64,000 nucleotides of DNA from Planotetraspora phitsanulokensis (GTDB lineage Bacteria; Actinomycetota; Actinomycetes; Streptosporangiales; Streptosporangiaceae). A model generated the notes under the pieces. It worked only from the letters and a program-made list of their open reading frames with translations. It ran no database searches and had not been told where the DNA came from. This document shows, piece by piece, positions 16,416-25,531 of the stretch. Location: positions 62,001 through 126,000 of the forward strand of contig NZ_BOOP01000031.1 in the NCBI RefSeq assembly GCF_016863295.1. Reading direction: 5' to 3'. Each line of letters begins with the position of its first letter. The first letter of the stretch is position 1. The position numbers were made by a program, and so were the translations under genes.

Positions 16416-18362
16416 TCAGCCGTTCGCCGAGGTGAACTCGCCCGCTCCGCCCACGAGCGGCAGCATGACGGTGCTCTTCGTCGTGTCGAGGTGCAGCGTC
16501 GCGCCGGGGGTGGGCCGGATGGTGTACTCGTAGTCGCTCGACAGCAGGACGACGCCGATGCTGTGGCCCGCAGGGAACACGTAGTCATGCGGCTGCATGT
16601 CGAAGTCGAGGCGGTACTTGCTGCCCGGCTTGACCGGGGTGGTCTTCCAGATCGACGTGCGGTTCTGCGGATCCGTCCAGCCCCGCGTGATGATCTTGGC
16701 CTTGCCGTTCTGGTCGTAATCCACGAGCAGCGCCGTGACGTTCGCGGCCGGCTGGCCGAACGACATCCGCAGCGACACCAGCGGCGTGCCGCTGAGCCTG
16801 ACCGCACCGGACAGCGTCCCCGACTTGTAGGCCAGACGGTTGGGAGACGTCGCCGCGTCGGCGAGAGTCTGCGCCGTCTTCGTCGCGTCGTCGACGATCG
16901 TCTCGGTCACGGGCTTGCCCTGGCGGGTCTTGTCGTCGGTGAGGACGCCGGCGGCCCCGCTCGTGCCGGGCGCCAGGTTGAGCTCGGTGTCCTTCGCGGT
17001 CGGGTCAGGCCACTCGGGGTATTCCACCAGCGTCCTGTCCTCGCGCTGGATCAGGGCTCGGGGGTCGTTCTCCACGCCGTTCTTGTAATCCCACAGGTAG
17101 CGGGTGAACCAGCGGTTGAGCACGTCGACACTGGGGGAGCCGCCATGCCCACCCTGGTGCAGGTAGATCTTGTGCGGCACCCCGCGCGCCTTGAGCGCTT
17201 CGTACCACTGCGCGGCGTGCTTGGTCTTGACGTTCCAGTCGTTGAGCCCGTGCGCGACCAGCACCGCGGCGTGGACCTTGTCGACGTCGTTCATGTAGTT
17301 GCGCTCGTCCCAGAAGGCGTTGTAGTCGCCGGTCACCCGGTCCTGCGCCTTCGCGAGCTCCTCGATGACGCTTCGGCAGATCTGCTTGTCCGCGCGGGTG
17401 TAGACGTACTCCGCGAGCACATCGGTGTCCTCGCCCTGGTAGCCGCCGGCGGCGACGACGGCGCCGTTCGCGCGGTAGTAGTCGTACCAGCTCGAGATCG
17501 CCGAGATCGGCACGATGGCCTCGAGCCCCTCGACGCCGGTGCTCGCGACCGCGTTGGGCAGGGTGCCGTTGTACGAGGTGCCGATCATGCCGACCTTGCC
17601 GGTCGTCCAGGTCGCCTTGACCTCCGCGCCGGTCGCGTCGTAGGCCTTCGCGCGGCCGTTCAGCCAGTCGACGACGGACTTCGCACCGATGGTCTCGTTA
17701 CGCCCGCCGGTGGTCGGGCAGCCGTCGGACTTGCCGCTGCCCAGCGACTCGGCGTGGACCACGGCGAAACCACGGGGCAGCCAGTTGGACTCGTGGCTGG
17801 TGCTGATGGCGGGCTGCGGGCCGGTGGCCGCGGCGCTCGCGGCGGCGCCGTCCCCTTCCGCGGTCGCGGCGGCCAGCCGCTCGTCGGCCGCCGGGTCCAG
17901 CACCGAACCGCCGCGGTTCTGCCAGCCCTTGCCCGGGCGCAGAGCCTCGTAGAGCTCGTGGTCGACGTCGTGGTTCGTGATCGGGTTGCCACCTGCGTAG
18001 TAGGGGCTGACCTCGTAGACGACAGGCGACTTCAGGCCGTCCGTCTCGGTCTCCCGGAGCCGGGTGACCTCGGCGTGCACTCGGTCGTTCCGTCCGTCGC
18101 CGTCGCTGTCGATCGGGGTCTGGACCCATACTTCCTGGCGGATCCAGTCGTTTCTGTTCGATGAGAACACCGGCTGGGCCATGCCGTTCTGGAAGACCGG
18201 CCCGACGGGGGCGTTCGCCGCGGCGGGTGCCGGGTTCGCGGCGATCCCCGTGAGGGTCGCGGTGACGGCGAGACCCAGCGCCGCGGCGGCGCCACGTGCT
18301 GATCGAAGACTCCGGAGGACGGTCGGTGCCACAAGGCCTGTCGTTCGGCGCGGTATGGACAT
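16416..18362 (-). CDS. Secreted X-Pro dipeptidyl-peptidase (S15)
   Basis: A 648-residue exported serine peptidase that removes X-Pro dipeptides from peptide N-termini. A signal peptide covers residues ~1-48 (RSARGAAAALGLAVTATLTG, then AAANA). The S15 nucleophile motif is GMIGTSYNG; an Asp in HGLNDWNV and a His in HQGGHGG complete the triad. The C-terminal jelly roll (RLSGTPLVSLRMSFG, FPAGHSIGVVLLSSDYEYT) is the PepX_C domain. ATG 18362 is preferred, since AGGGA lies upstream; a TTG two codons earlier is possible. Likely a nutrient-acquisition enzyme used with the secreted proteases elsewhere in the window. Confidence 0.93.
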   Translation of the reverse strand: MSIPRRTTGLVAPTVLRSLRSARGAAAALGLAVTATLTGIAANPAPAAANAPVGPVFQNGMAQPVFSSNRNDWIRQEVWVQTPIDSDGDGRNDRVHAEVTRLRETETDGLKSPVVYEVSPYYAGGNPITNHDVDHELYEALRPGKGWQNRGGSVLDPAADERLAAATAEGDGAAASAAATGPQPAISTSHESNWLPRGFAVVHAESLGSGKSDGCPTTGGRNETIGAKSVVDWLNGRAKAYDATGAEVKATWTTGKVGMIGTSYNGTLPNAVASTGVEGLEAIVPISAISSWYDYYRANGAVVAAGGYQGEDTDVLAEYVYTRADKQICRSVIEELAKAQDRVTGDYNAFWDERNYMNDVDKVHAAVLVAHGLNDWNVKTKHAAQWYEALKARGVPHKIYLHQGGHGGSPSVDVLNRWFTRYLWDYKNGVENDPRALIQREDRTLVEYPEWPDPTAKDTELNLAPGTSGAAGVLTDDKTRQGKPVTETIVDDATKTAQTLADAATSPNRLAYKSGTLSGAVRLSGTPLVSLRMSFGQPAANVTALLVDYDQNGKAKIITRGWTDPQNRTSIWKTTPVKPGSKYRLDFDMQPHDYVFPAGHSIGVVLLSSDYEYTIRPTPGATLHLDTTKSTVMLPLVGGAGEFTSANG

Positions 18363-18638
18363 CGGCAAGCTTTTCCCTAGCGATCAGGCGCCCGGGACCG
18401 GGGGGACCGGCCACGTGCGGAGTTAAAGGGACCGTAAAGTCGGCCCGTTTGACGCTATGGGTTGAAGGCACCGAATGTCTTTGGACGGCCGTTCTCTCTT
18501 GATTGCGGCGTTTCCTACAAATGTCGAGATCGGCGCGAGGTGACGTCACCGTGGCCCGGCACCGCGCGGCGCCCTGGGAGCCGCGGTTTTCCGGTGAGGC
18601 CCCCGGGTACGGCCTCGGGGAGGGAACAGGGGGAGATC

Positions 18639-19379
18639 ATGAATCACTCCACGCCCCGGACCCGGCGGCCCTCGGACGGCGAGTGGGCCGGCGGGGAGCC
18701 GGCGGTGCTCGTGTTCGACGTCAACGAGACACTGATCGACTTCGAGTCGATGAGCCCGCTCTTCGAGAAGATCTTCGGAGACCGGCGCGTCATGCGCGAG
18801 TGGCTCGGCCACCTGTTCATGTACTCGATGACCGTCACCCTGTCGGGTCTGTACGAGGGGTTCTTCACCCTGGGCCAGGGCCTGCTCAAGATGGTGGGCG
18901 ACGTCCACGGCGTGGAGGTCGCCGACGCCGACGTCGAGGAGATCAGGCAGGCGATGCTGACCATGCCCGCCCACCCCGATGTGGAGGAGGGCCTGACCAG
19001 GCTCGGGGACGCCGGATTCCGCATGGTGACGCTGACGAACTCGCCGCCGAACCCGCAGGGGCGGAGTCCGCTGGAGCACGCCGGTCTCGCGCGGTTCTTC
19101 GAGCGGCAGTTCTCCGTCGAGACCACGCGCGCCTTCAAGCCCGCCCCGCAGTGCTACCACATGGTGGCCCAGGAGCTGGACGTGCCGCCGTCCTCGTGCT
19201 GCATGATCGCGGCGCACGTCTGGGACACCATGGGAGCGCAGAGCGCCGGCTTCACCGCGGGGCTGATCACCCGGCCGGGCAACGCGCCGCTGCCCGTGGC
19301 CTCCCTGCCCCAGCCCGACCTCGTCGCGCCGGATCTGCCCGCCCTGGCGGGCCTGCTGATCTCCCGCCGGCGTCCCTGA
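18639..19379 (+). CDS. Haloacid dehalogenase type II (HAD hydrolase)
   Basis: A 246-residue HAD-superfamily enzyme. Motif I is VFDVNETLIDF with the nucleophile Asp27; motif II is TLTNSPP, motif III is FKPAPQCYH (Lys), motif IV is MIAAHVWDTMGA. The V-N-E-T-L form of motif I and AAHVWD are typical of L-2-haloacid dehalogenases, which turn L-2-haloacids into D-2-hydroxyacids by an ester intermediate. ATG 18639 follows GGGGAG. The 276-bp region upstream, divergent from the peptidase gene, has no other gene. A LysR regulator gene follows 93 nt downstream in the same direction. Confidence 0.88.
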   Translation: MNHSTPRTRRPSDGEWAGGEPAVLVFDVNETLIDFESMSPLFEKIFGDRRVMREWLGHLFMYSMTVTLSGLYEGFFTLGQGLLKMVGDVHGVEVADADVEEIRQAMLTMPAHPDVEEGLTRLGDAGFRMVTLTNSPPNPQGRSPLEHAGLARFFERQFSVETTRAFKPAPQCYHMVAQELDVPPSSCCMIAAHVWDTMGAQSAGFTAGLITRPGNAPLPVASLPQPDLVAPDLPALAGLLISRRRP

Positions 19380-19472
19380 CCCGCACCCGGTGACCTGAGC
19401 TCCGGAGCGCGCGCGGCCTGCCGGAGGCCGCCTGCCTGCGGACTCCTCGCGGACGTGTGGTGCCATGGGCGG

Positions 19473-20372
19473 ATGGAGTTGCGGGAACTACGTGCCTTCG
19501 TCGCCGTGGTCGAGGACGGGGGACTGTCGGCGGCGGCCCGTCGGCTGCATCTCAGCCAGCCGGCGCTCTCACAGACCATCGCGACATTGGAACGCCAGCT
19601 GGGCGTGAAGCTGCTGGTGCGCAGCAGCACGGGGGTGTCGCCCACGGAGGCGGGGACGACCCTGGTCGCCGAGGCGCGTGCCGTCCTGGCGCGGCATGAT
19701 CAGGCGCTCCGGACGATGGCGGCGTACTCGACCGAGGGGGCGGGGGTCCTGCGGCTGGGGATTCCGCTGGAACTGCCCTCGGATCTGCTCGGCCCAGCGT
19801 TGGACCGGCTGGCCGCCGTCTGCCCGGAGACCCGGGTCCAGGCCCGGCACCTGCCCACGGCCGCGCAGCTCGCCGCGCTGAGGGCCGGTGAACTCGACGT
19901 GGGCCTGCTCCGCGAGCGGCCCGGAGGGCCGGAGTTCGACGCGATGCCGGTGGTCAGGGAGAGCCTGGGCGTGCTGCTGTCCGCCGAGCAGGCCGCGGAG
20001 ATCTCCGGTCCTGACGGCATCCGTCTGGAGGCGCTCGGCGGTCTGGAGTGGCTGAGTTTCCCCCGATCCGGCAGTCCCGCGTGGTACGACGAGGTGGTGG
20101 CGATCCTCCGCAGCCATGGTGTGGACATCGGCCCGCCCGCCCCCGAGGGCCAGGCGCTGATCGCGGAGGTCAAGCTGGCCGCCGTCGCCGCGGGCAAGGC
20201 CTTCGCGCTGGCGCCGCCGAACTGGGCGCAGGCGCTTCCCGACTCCGTCTCCTGGTCCGCTCTGATCGGCTCCCCCCTGGTGCGGCGCACCTGGGCGGTC
20301 TGGCCGGCCGCCTCACGCCGCCGCGACCTGGCCAACTTCATCGCGGGCCTCGAGGAGCCCGGCGTCTCCTGA
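19473..20372 (+). CDS. LysR-family transcriptional regulator
   Basis: A 299-residue LTTR starting M-E-L-R-E-L at 19473. The helix-turn-helix is LSAAARRLHLSQPALSQTIA with TLERQLGVKLLVRSSTGVSP; the effector-binding domain follows. The open frame extends six codons upstream, but the M-E-L-R start is the family standard. It lies between the dehalogenase and an SDR gene, all on the same strand with gaps of 93 and 159 bp. It may regulate the SDR gene downstream, although LysR targets are usually divergent. Confidence 0.9.
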   Translation: MELRELRAFVAVVEDGGLSAAARRLHLSQPALSQTIATLERQLGVKLLVRSSTGVSPTEAGTTLVAEARAVLARHDQALRTMAAYSTEGAGVLRLGIPLELPSDLLGPALDRLAAVCPETRVQARHLPTAAQLAALRAGELDVGLLRERPGGPEFDAMPVVRESLGVLLSAEQAAEISGPDGIRLEALGGLEWLSFPRSGSPAWYDEVVAILRSHGVDIGPPAPEGQALIAEVKLAAVAAGKAFALAPPNWAQALPDSVSWSALIGSPLVRRTWAVWPAASRRRDLANFIAGLEEPGVS

Positions 20373-20531
20373 GCGCGGCGGGGACCGCTCGAAGCCCGGC
20401 CGATGGCGGCCATAAGCCGTCGCGATGAAAGTTTCGGAAGCTCACGGGCGGCTTCGGGCTTACACCCCGCGAGGCCGTCGGCGAAGGCATGGCGACGGCC
20501 GGACACGAATCAGTGATCAGGGGTGAAAGGC

Positions 20532-21293
20532 ATGACCGGACGAGTGATGACCGCGGAGCTGTCGGGCACGGGGGCGCTGGTGACCGGAGCCACCAGCGGC
20601 ATCGGACGGGAGGCGGCCAGGGCACTGGCCGGGCTGGGCGCCGAGGTGGTCCTGTCGGGCCGTGACGAGCTGCGGGGCAAGCAGGCGGTCGAGGACATCC
20701 GGGCGCTCGGGGGCCGGGCGCACTTCGTGGCGGCCGACCTGCGTGACGAGGAGTCCGCTCGTTCGCTGGCGCAGAGCGCGACCGCACTGCTCGGCCATGT
20801 GGACGTGCTGGTGAACAACGCCGGCGTCTACCCGTTCGGTCCCACGACCGAGACGAGTGAGCAGGACTTCGAGGCGGTCTACGGGGTGAACGTCAAGGCC
20901 CCGTACTTCCTGGTGGCCGAGCTCGCTCCGGCCATGGCCGGGCGCGGCCGGGGCTCGATCGTCAACGTGACCACGATGGTCGCGGAGTACGGCCACGCCG
21001 GTTACGCCCTCTACGGGTCGAGCAAGGCGGCGGTCGTGTTGCTGACGAAGTCCTGGGCGGCGGAGTTCGGCCCGAAGGGAGTGCGGGTCAACGCGGTGAG
21101 CCCCGGGCCGACACGCACCGAGGGCACCGCATCCATGGGCGACGCTCTGGACTCGCTCGCGCAGACTCTGCCCGCGGGGCGGCCCGGGACGCCGGAGGAG
21201 ATCGTGGAGGCGATCACGTTCCTGGCCTCGCCGCGGTCGAGCTTCATCCATGGGACGACCCTCCACGTGGACGGCGGCCGCTGGGCCGTCTGA
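20532..21293 (+). CDS. Short-chain dehydrogenase/reductase (FabG-like)
   Basis: A 253-residue classical SDR: TGATSGIGREAA, VNNAGVYPFG, Ser-Tyr-Lys in TTMVAEYGHAGYALYGSSKA, and VNAVSPGPTRTEG after it. The C-terminal PGTPEEIVEAITFLASPRSS and DGG are typical of FabG-like 3-oxoacyl reductases and of many xenobiotic SDRs. ATG 20532 is used because AGGGG lies 8 nt upstream. The gene ends in a perfect hairpin and converges on the CHAT gene. Substrate unknown. Confidence 0.9.
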   Translation: MTGRVMTAELSGTGALVTGATSGIGREAARALAGLGAEVVLSGRDELRGKQAVEDIRALGGRAHFVAADLRDEESARSLAQSATALLGHVDVLVNNAGVYPFGPTTETSEQDFEAVYGVNVKAPYFLVAELAPAMAGRGRGSIVNVTTMVAEYGHAGYALYGSSKAAVVLLTKSWAAEFGPKGVRVNAVSPGPTRTEGTASMGDALDSLAQTLPAGRPGTPEEIVEAITFLASPRSSFIHGTTLHVDGGRWAV

Positions 21294-21310
21294 CCCGCGC
21301 CCGCCGCTCG

Positions 21311-21340
21311 GCGGCCGGCCGGTTCCCACCGGCCGGCCGC
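21311..21340. terminator. Bidirectional terminator hairpin
   Basis: GCGGCCGGCCGG (21311-21322), loop TTCCCA, CCGGCCGGCCGC (21329-21340). Perfect 12-bp stem between the convergent SDR and CHAT genes. Confidence 0.75.
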
Positions 21341-21451
21341 TGCCCGGCCTCCGGACGCGGGCACGGAAGGCGCGGGAGGCGGATCCCCGCCGCGTCGGCG
21401 ATGTCGCCGGTGGACAGCGCCTCCTACCCGCGGCGGGGTTCGACGAGGCGT

Positions 21452-24094
21452 TCACGAGGCGTCCGGCAACGCCGTGTCGGCTCCCATGCAGACGAAGCCG
21501 GCGGACGCCGCCATGGCGTCCCTGCCGCCGGCCTGCTGAGTCCGGGCCAGGGCCTCGGCCGCCGAATGCCCCTCCCGCAGCAGCCGGTGCACGCCGACCA
21601 TGACCGGCGCGGTCTCGGCGTCGGGGACGGACACCACCGGCGCGATGATCGTCTGTGCGCCCAGCCCCAGGAACGTGGCGCTCAGGCCGAGCAACTCGTC
21701 TCCGGCGCGCACGACCGACCGGCCGCTGTCGCAGGCCGCCAGGACGACCATGTGCGGCGCCCGGTGAAGCCGCTCCAGGTCGTAGATGGTCAGCGGGCCG
21801 TCGGCCAGCAGGAGCGAGGAGAACAGGGGGTTGGTGGCGTGGAGGCGGCCGTGCGCCGCCAGGTGCGCCAGGCGGGATCCGTCGAGGGCGTCCAGGACCC
21901 GCTCCGCCGTCGCCCCCGCGCCGACCAGCAGAGCGGGCGCCCCGTGCAGGGACGCGACCGTCTCCGCCTCGGCCCGCGCACCGGGCAGCCCCGGACCCGC
22001 GGCCGCCATGATGTGCCCGCCCGCGTCCCGGACCTGGGCGGCCGCATGCCACAACGTCGCCGACGGGGAGACGGTCACGGCCCGCCCGGAACAGGACGGC
22101 AGGACCGACCACGCGAGGGACTGCAGCGGCCCGCTGGGAACCACGACCAGCGGACGGTCGGCGACGGCGTCCATGAAGGGCCCGAGCAGCATCGCGTCGA
22201 GCTGGGCGGCGGCGTCGCGCAACATCGCCTCGGCCGCGGCCCTGCTCGCGGCCGGGACACGGCCGGTCAGACGGCGCAGCGCGAACGGAATCCGGTCGAT
22301 CAGGTCGCGAACCGGCATGAGGGGCGCGAGTGACTCCACCCGGAGGCGCCCGGCGATGACGCTGACCGCGTGCAGCCGGTCGGCCAGCTGGAAGAACTCG
22401 ATGAGCGCGCTCTCCCCGATCCGCTCGCGCAGGAGGGCGACGGGCACGGGGCGGATCGCCGGCGTCCTCACCGGCGGCCGGCGGCGGCAGTGGTCGCGGA
22501 TCCGGCGCTCCAGCGAGATCTGGTCCCGGACGAGGTGGGCGCTGTCGCGGCCCGCTTCGCGCGCGTCCTGGATCTCGTGCACGGTCGCGCGCAGTTCGGT
22601 GAGGGTCGCGGCCAGCACGGGGTCGTCGGGAGGGCGCGCTGGGCGCGTCAGCAGTCGGCTCACCCGCGCCTGTTCCGCCCAGGTGAGGACCTTTTCCGGT
22701 CTGCCGTCACGCAGCGCCATGCGCAGGCCGACGGCGGCCAGCTCGGCCCGGAACTGTGAGCCGTAGGCGCGCAGGTCGGTGGCGCCCAGGGTGGCACGGT
22801 GCTCGTCGAGCACGCGCAGACCGGCCCGGACGGCGGTCGCCGCGCCGCGGACGTCGCCCTTCTCCATGCGGAGGAGTGCTTCCGCCTGCCACGCGCGGCC
22901 GCGAAGGAGGGCCGGCCCGTGCAGGCGTCCCTTGGCCGCCTCCTCGAGCGAGCGGCGGCCCCGGGCGACCGCCCCGCGGTCGAAGGCCGCCTGAGCCGCG
23001 AGCAGCCGGGCTTCGACCGAGCTCGCGGGCCAGTGCGCGGCGGCGAGCGCGGTCGCGGAACGTTCGAGCGCGCCGACGAGAGCCGGGTCGCCCGGCGCCC
23101 TCAGCGCCTCGGACCGCAGGACCACGAATCTCGCCAGGACGGACCATTCGCGCCTGCGCTGCCGGCCGAACTCGACGACGGACCGCCGGGCCTCCTGGAG
23201 GGAACGCTCGTGGTCACCTTGCAGGATCGCCGCCCGCGCGAGCAGCAGCCGCACCTCCGGCAGACCGATCACGCGGTTGCGACGCTGGAGTTCCTCGACG
23301 GCCTCCTCCGCCGCGGCCCGCGCCTCGGCGACCAGACCGGCCGACAGCAGCAGTTCGCTGCGGTCGATGAGCAGCCAGCCGAGTTGATGCGTGCCGAGCG
23401 CGCGGAACCGTTCCTCGGCCACGTCGAGGTGGCTCAGCGCGGTGGGGATGTCACCGTGCACGGCGGACACCCAGCCCAGATTGAGCCGGACGATCGCCAG
23501 CGACAGGTCGAGGCCGAGCTCCTGGCACAGTTCCTGGGCCTCGCGCAGGTCGGCTTCGGCCGCCGAGAACTCGTGCCGGTACCCGTGCACGATCGCCCGG
23601 TTCGACAACACCCGCTGCAGCCACAGGTGGTCGCCCGCTCGCCTGAGGGCGGGGACCGCCGCCCGGTAACACGCGAGCGCGTCGCCGAGGCGGCCGAGAT
23701 GGTTGAAGACCGCGGCGCGCTGGGCGTCCGCCCGCGCGCGTGCCACGCCCTGCAGATCGGGCAGCGCGGTGTCGATCTCGCGCAGCGCCTGGTGGGGGCG
23801 GCCGCTCAGGCTGAGCACGAACGCCAGCCGGATCCTCGCCTCCGCGGCGACCGCCGACGACCGGGCGCGCCTGCCGAGCCTGATCGCGGCACGCAGATGT
23901 CCCGTCGCGGTCCTGAGGTCGTACAGATGCACGGCGGCGATGCCCAGCGCGCGCTCGGCGACCGACTCCAGGAGGAGGTCGCCTCTCGTACGCGCCTCGG
24001 CGGTGACGTCGGCGGCCCACGCCGTCAGCCGCGCGGGGTCGGCCTCGGCCAACCGCAGCATCTCCTTGGCGGGATCGGCCTCCGTCGTGTTCAC
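21452..24094 (-). CDS. TPR-CHAT caspase-like protease
   Basis: An 880-residue cytosolic protein. Residues ~1-450 are tandem tetratricopeptide-type helical repeats (e.g. AVFNHLGRLGDALACYRAAV, LGWLLIDRSELLLSAGLVAE). The C-terminal ~250 residues are a CHAT domain, a clan CD cysteine peptidase: His748 in HLAAHGRLHATN and Cys788 in VVLAACDSG form the dyad, and GDELLGLSATFLGLGAQTII follows as in the family. CHAT proteases are activated by partner signals sensed through the TPRs and cleave specific proteins, for example Csx29 with type III-E CRISPR. Here it is divergent from a subtilisin-like protease/sigma factor operon. GTG 24094 starts inside a CACTTC-CC-GAAGTG palindrome. Confidence 0.92.
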   Translation of the reverse strand: MNTTEADPAKEMLRLAEADPARLTAWAADVTAEARTRGDLLLESVAERALGIAAVHLYDLRTATGHLRAAIRLGRRARSSAVAAEARIRLAFVLSLSGRPHQALREIDTALPDLQGVARARADAQRAAVFNHLGRLGDALACYRAAVPALRRAGDHLWLQRVLSNRAIVHGYRHEFSAAEADLREAQELCQELGLDLSLAIVRLNLGWVSAVHGDIPTALSHLDVAEERFRALGTHQLGWLLIDRSELLLSAGLVAEARAAAEEAVEELQRRNRVIGLPEVRLLLARAAILQGDHERSLQEARRSVVEFGRQRRREWSVLARFVVLRSEALRAPGDPALVGALERSATALAAAHWPASSVEARLLAAQAAFDRGAVARGRRSLEEAAKGRLHGPALLRGRAWQAEALLRMEKGDVRGAATAVRAGLRVLDEHRATLGATDLRAYGSQFRAELAAVGLRMALRDGRPEKVLTWAEQARVSRLLTRPARPPDDPVLAATLTELRATVHEIQDAREAGRDSAHLVRDQISLERRIRDHCRRRPPVRTPAIRPVPVALLRERIGESALIEFFQLADRLHAVSVIAGRLRVESLAPLMPVRDLIDRIPFALRRLTGRVPAASRAAAEAMLRDAAAQLDAMLLGPFMDAVADRPLVVVPSGPLQSLAWSVLPSCSGRAVTVSPSATLWHAAAQVRDAGGHIMAAAGPGLPGARAEAETVASLHGAPALLVGAGATAERVLDALDGSRLAHLAAHGRLHATNPLFSSLLLADGPLTIYDLERLHRAPHMVVLAACDSGRSVVRAGDELLGLSATFLGLGAQTIIAPVVSVPDAETAPVMVGVHRLLREGHSAAEALARTQQAGGRDAMAASAGFVCMGADTALPDAS

Positions 24095-24105
24095 TTCCCG
24101 AAGTG
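24092..24105. promoter_or_regulatory. Palindrome across the CHAT start codon
   Basis: CACTTC-CC-GAAGTG is a perfect inverted repeat that includes the CHAT GTG start. It could be an operator or a translation-control hairpin; its small loop makes a DNA site more likely. Confidence 0.3.
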
Positions 24106-24127
24106 TGCCGGATAGTTCTTCGGCCGT

Positions 24128-24164
24128 GATGTATCAAACCGGAGATAACACTCCTCTGTATGAG
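24128..24164 (+). promoter_or_regulatory. Two-block promoter element, copy 1 (subtilisin/sigma operon)
   Basis: GATGTATCA, then 17 nt, then CTCTGTATGAG. The same arrangement with the same spacer occurs on the minus strand at 32093-32129 (CTCTGGATAGG), 30-33 nt ahead of the start codon in both cases. The first block is embedded in the palindrome TGATGTATCA. It is likely a promoter for a dedicated sigma factor or a binding site; the sigma factor encoded at 25532 is the obvious candidate. Confidence 0.6.
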
Positions 24165-24197
24165 TGCGGTATTCCGTCTCATGGAAGGGGACGTCAC

Positions 24198-25511
24198 GTG
24201 GACATCGAGCGGCAGATACGAACGGGATGCGAGGCCTACGCGGACGACCAGCTCGTCGTGGAACTGGCGCACCGGCGGATGGTCACGGACATGATCGAGG
24301 AGTGGGCGGGTCGCGGGGGTGATCCGGCCCCGGACAAGGCCTGGGCGGAGCACGACAGAAGCGAAGCGCTCGGCCTGGCCCTGCTGGACCTGCCGGGCCT
24401 CCCGGCGGTGGACTCCGTCCTCCGCGGGGACGCCGAGATCCTGGCGGCGGCGCAGGCGGCGCAGGACAGGGCCTACCCGGGGGAGGCGGTGCCCGCGGTC
24501 GACCTGTTGCTTTTCGCCCTGCGGAAGCGGGCCCGCGACCAGTACGGCGGGTGGAACGTCACCGTCGGCAAACACCGGCTGCTGGACGGGGTCGAAGGGT
24601 CGCCGTACACGGGGGGCGCGGGAACCGAGGTTCCCGAGGCCGCCGAGGCGTTCGCCCTGCCCCGCACGCCGGACTCGGGTGAGCGGCCCGTGCGGGTCGC
24701 GATCCTGGACAGCAGGATCGCCGCCCATCCGGCGCTGGCGGGCAGATATCTCGCGTCGAGCGACGCGCTGCTGCCGGCCGGCGCGCAGGAGCCGCTGTCG
24801 TCTCTGGCCGGGCACTGCACGTTCGTGGCCGGGCTGATCCTCCAGCGGGCGCCGGACGCCGAACTGCTGATCAGGTCCGTGCTGGGCGACGACGGTGTCA
24901 GCGTCAGCTCATGGGACGTCGCCAAGAGGATGGCCGGTTTCCTCAACGAGGACGTGGACCTCCTGAACCTCTCCTTCGGCTGCACCACCGTCGACCACGC
25001 CGTCCCGCTCGTGCTCGCGCGGGCAGTCGAGCGGCTCGCCCCCCGCATGCTGCTCGTCGCCGCCGCGGGGAACCACGGAGCCGCCCCGCCCTCGCGGGAC
25101 GGGCAGGTCACGGCCGCGACGCCGGTCTGGCCCGCAGCGTGCGACGAGGTCGTGGCCGTCGGCTCCTTCGCCGCCGGCTCGCTGGAGGAGCGGGCGGCCT
25201 TCAGCCCGAACCTGCCGTGGGTCGACCTCATCGCGCCGGGTGAGAAGGTCCGCAGCCTCTACCTGGACGGTGACGTCCGCCTCCGCGTGCGACAGGGGGA
25301 CGAGCTCACCGATTCGGGGCTGACCTGCTTCGCCGGGTTCGCGACCTGGAGCGGGACCTCGTTCGCCGCGGCCGCCGCCAGCGGGGAGATCGCCCGGCTG
25401 GCTCAGGAGAAGCGGATCGGCGTTCACGAGGCACTCCGGCTCGTCCGCGAGCCCGGCGCGACCTCCCTGCTGTCTCACGAGGACGTCCGGCCGTTCGCCG
25501 TCGATCACTGA
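24198..25511 (+). CDS. Intracellular subtilisin-like serine protease (S8)
   Basis: A 437-residue S8 protease without signal peptide. The first ~150 residues are a helical, charged N-domain (MVTDMIEEWAG, LLLFALRKRARDQYGGWNVT) that is not a standard I9 propeptide. The catalytic triad is complete: Asp171 in VAILDSR, His206 in GHCTFVAGLI and Ser388 in SGTSFAAA, with AAAGNHG supplying the oxyanion Asn. GTG 24198 is chosen for GGAAGGGG just upstream; the in-frame stretch before it contains the promoter element. First gene of an operon with the sigma factor (20-nt gap) and a 160-residue partner; divergent from TPR-CHAT. A regulatory rather than nutritional protease is inferred. Confidence 0.9.
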   Translation: MDIERQIRTGCEAYADDQLVVELAHRRMVTDMIEEWAGRGGDPAPDKAWAEHDRSEALGLALLDLPGLPAVDSVLRGDAEILAAAQAAQDRAYPGEAVPAVDLLLFALRKRARDQYGGWNVTVGKHRLLDGVEGSPYTGGAGTEVPEAAEAFALPRTPDSGERPVRVAILDSRIAAHPALAGRYLASSDALLPAGAQEPLSSLAGHCTFVAGLILQRAPDAELLIRSVLGDDGVSVSSWDVAKRMAGFLNEDVDLLNLSFGCTTVDHAVPLVLARAVERLAPRMLLVAAAGNHGAAPPSRDGQVTAATPVWPAACDEVVAVGSFAAGSLEERAAFSPNLPWVDLIAPGEKVRSLYLDGDVRLRVRQGDELTDSGLTCFAGFATWSGTSFAAAAASGEIARLAQEKRIGVHEALRLVREPGATSLLSHEDVRPFAVDH

Positions 25512-25531
25512 CTTTCCGCCTAGGAGGTCCC

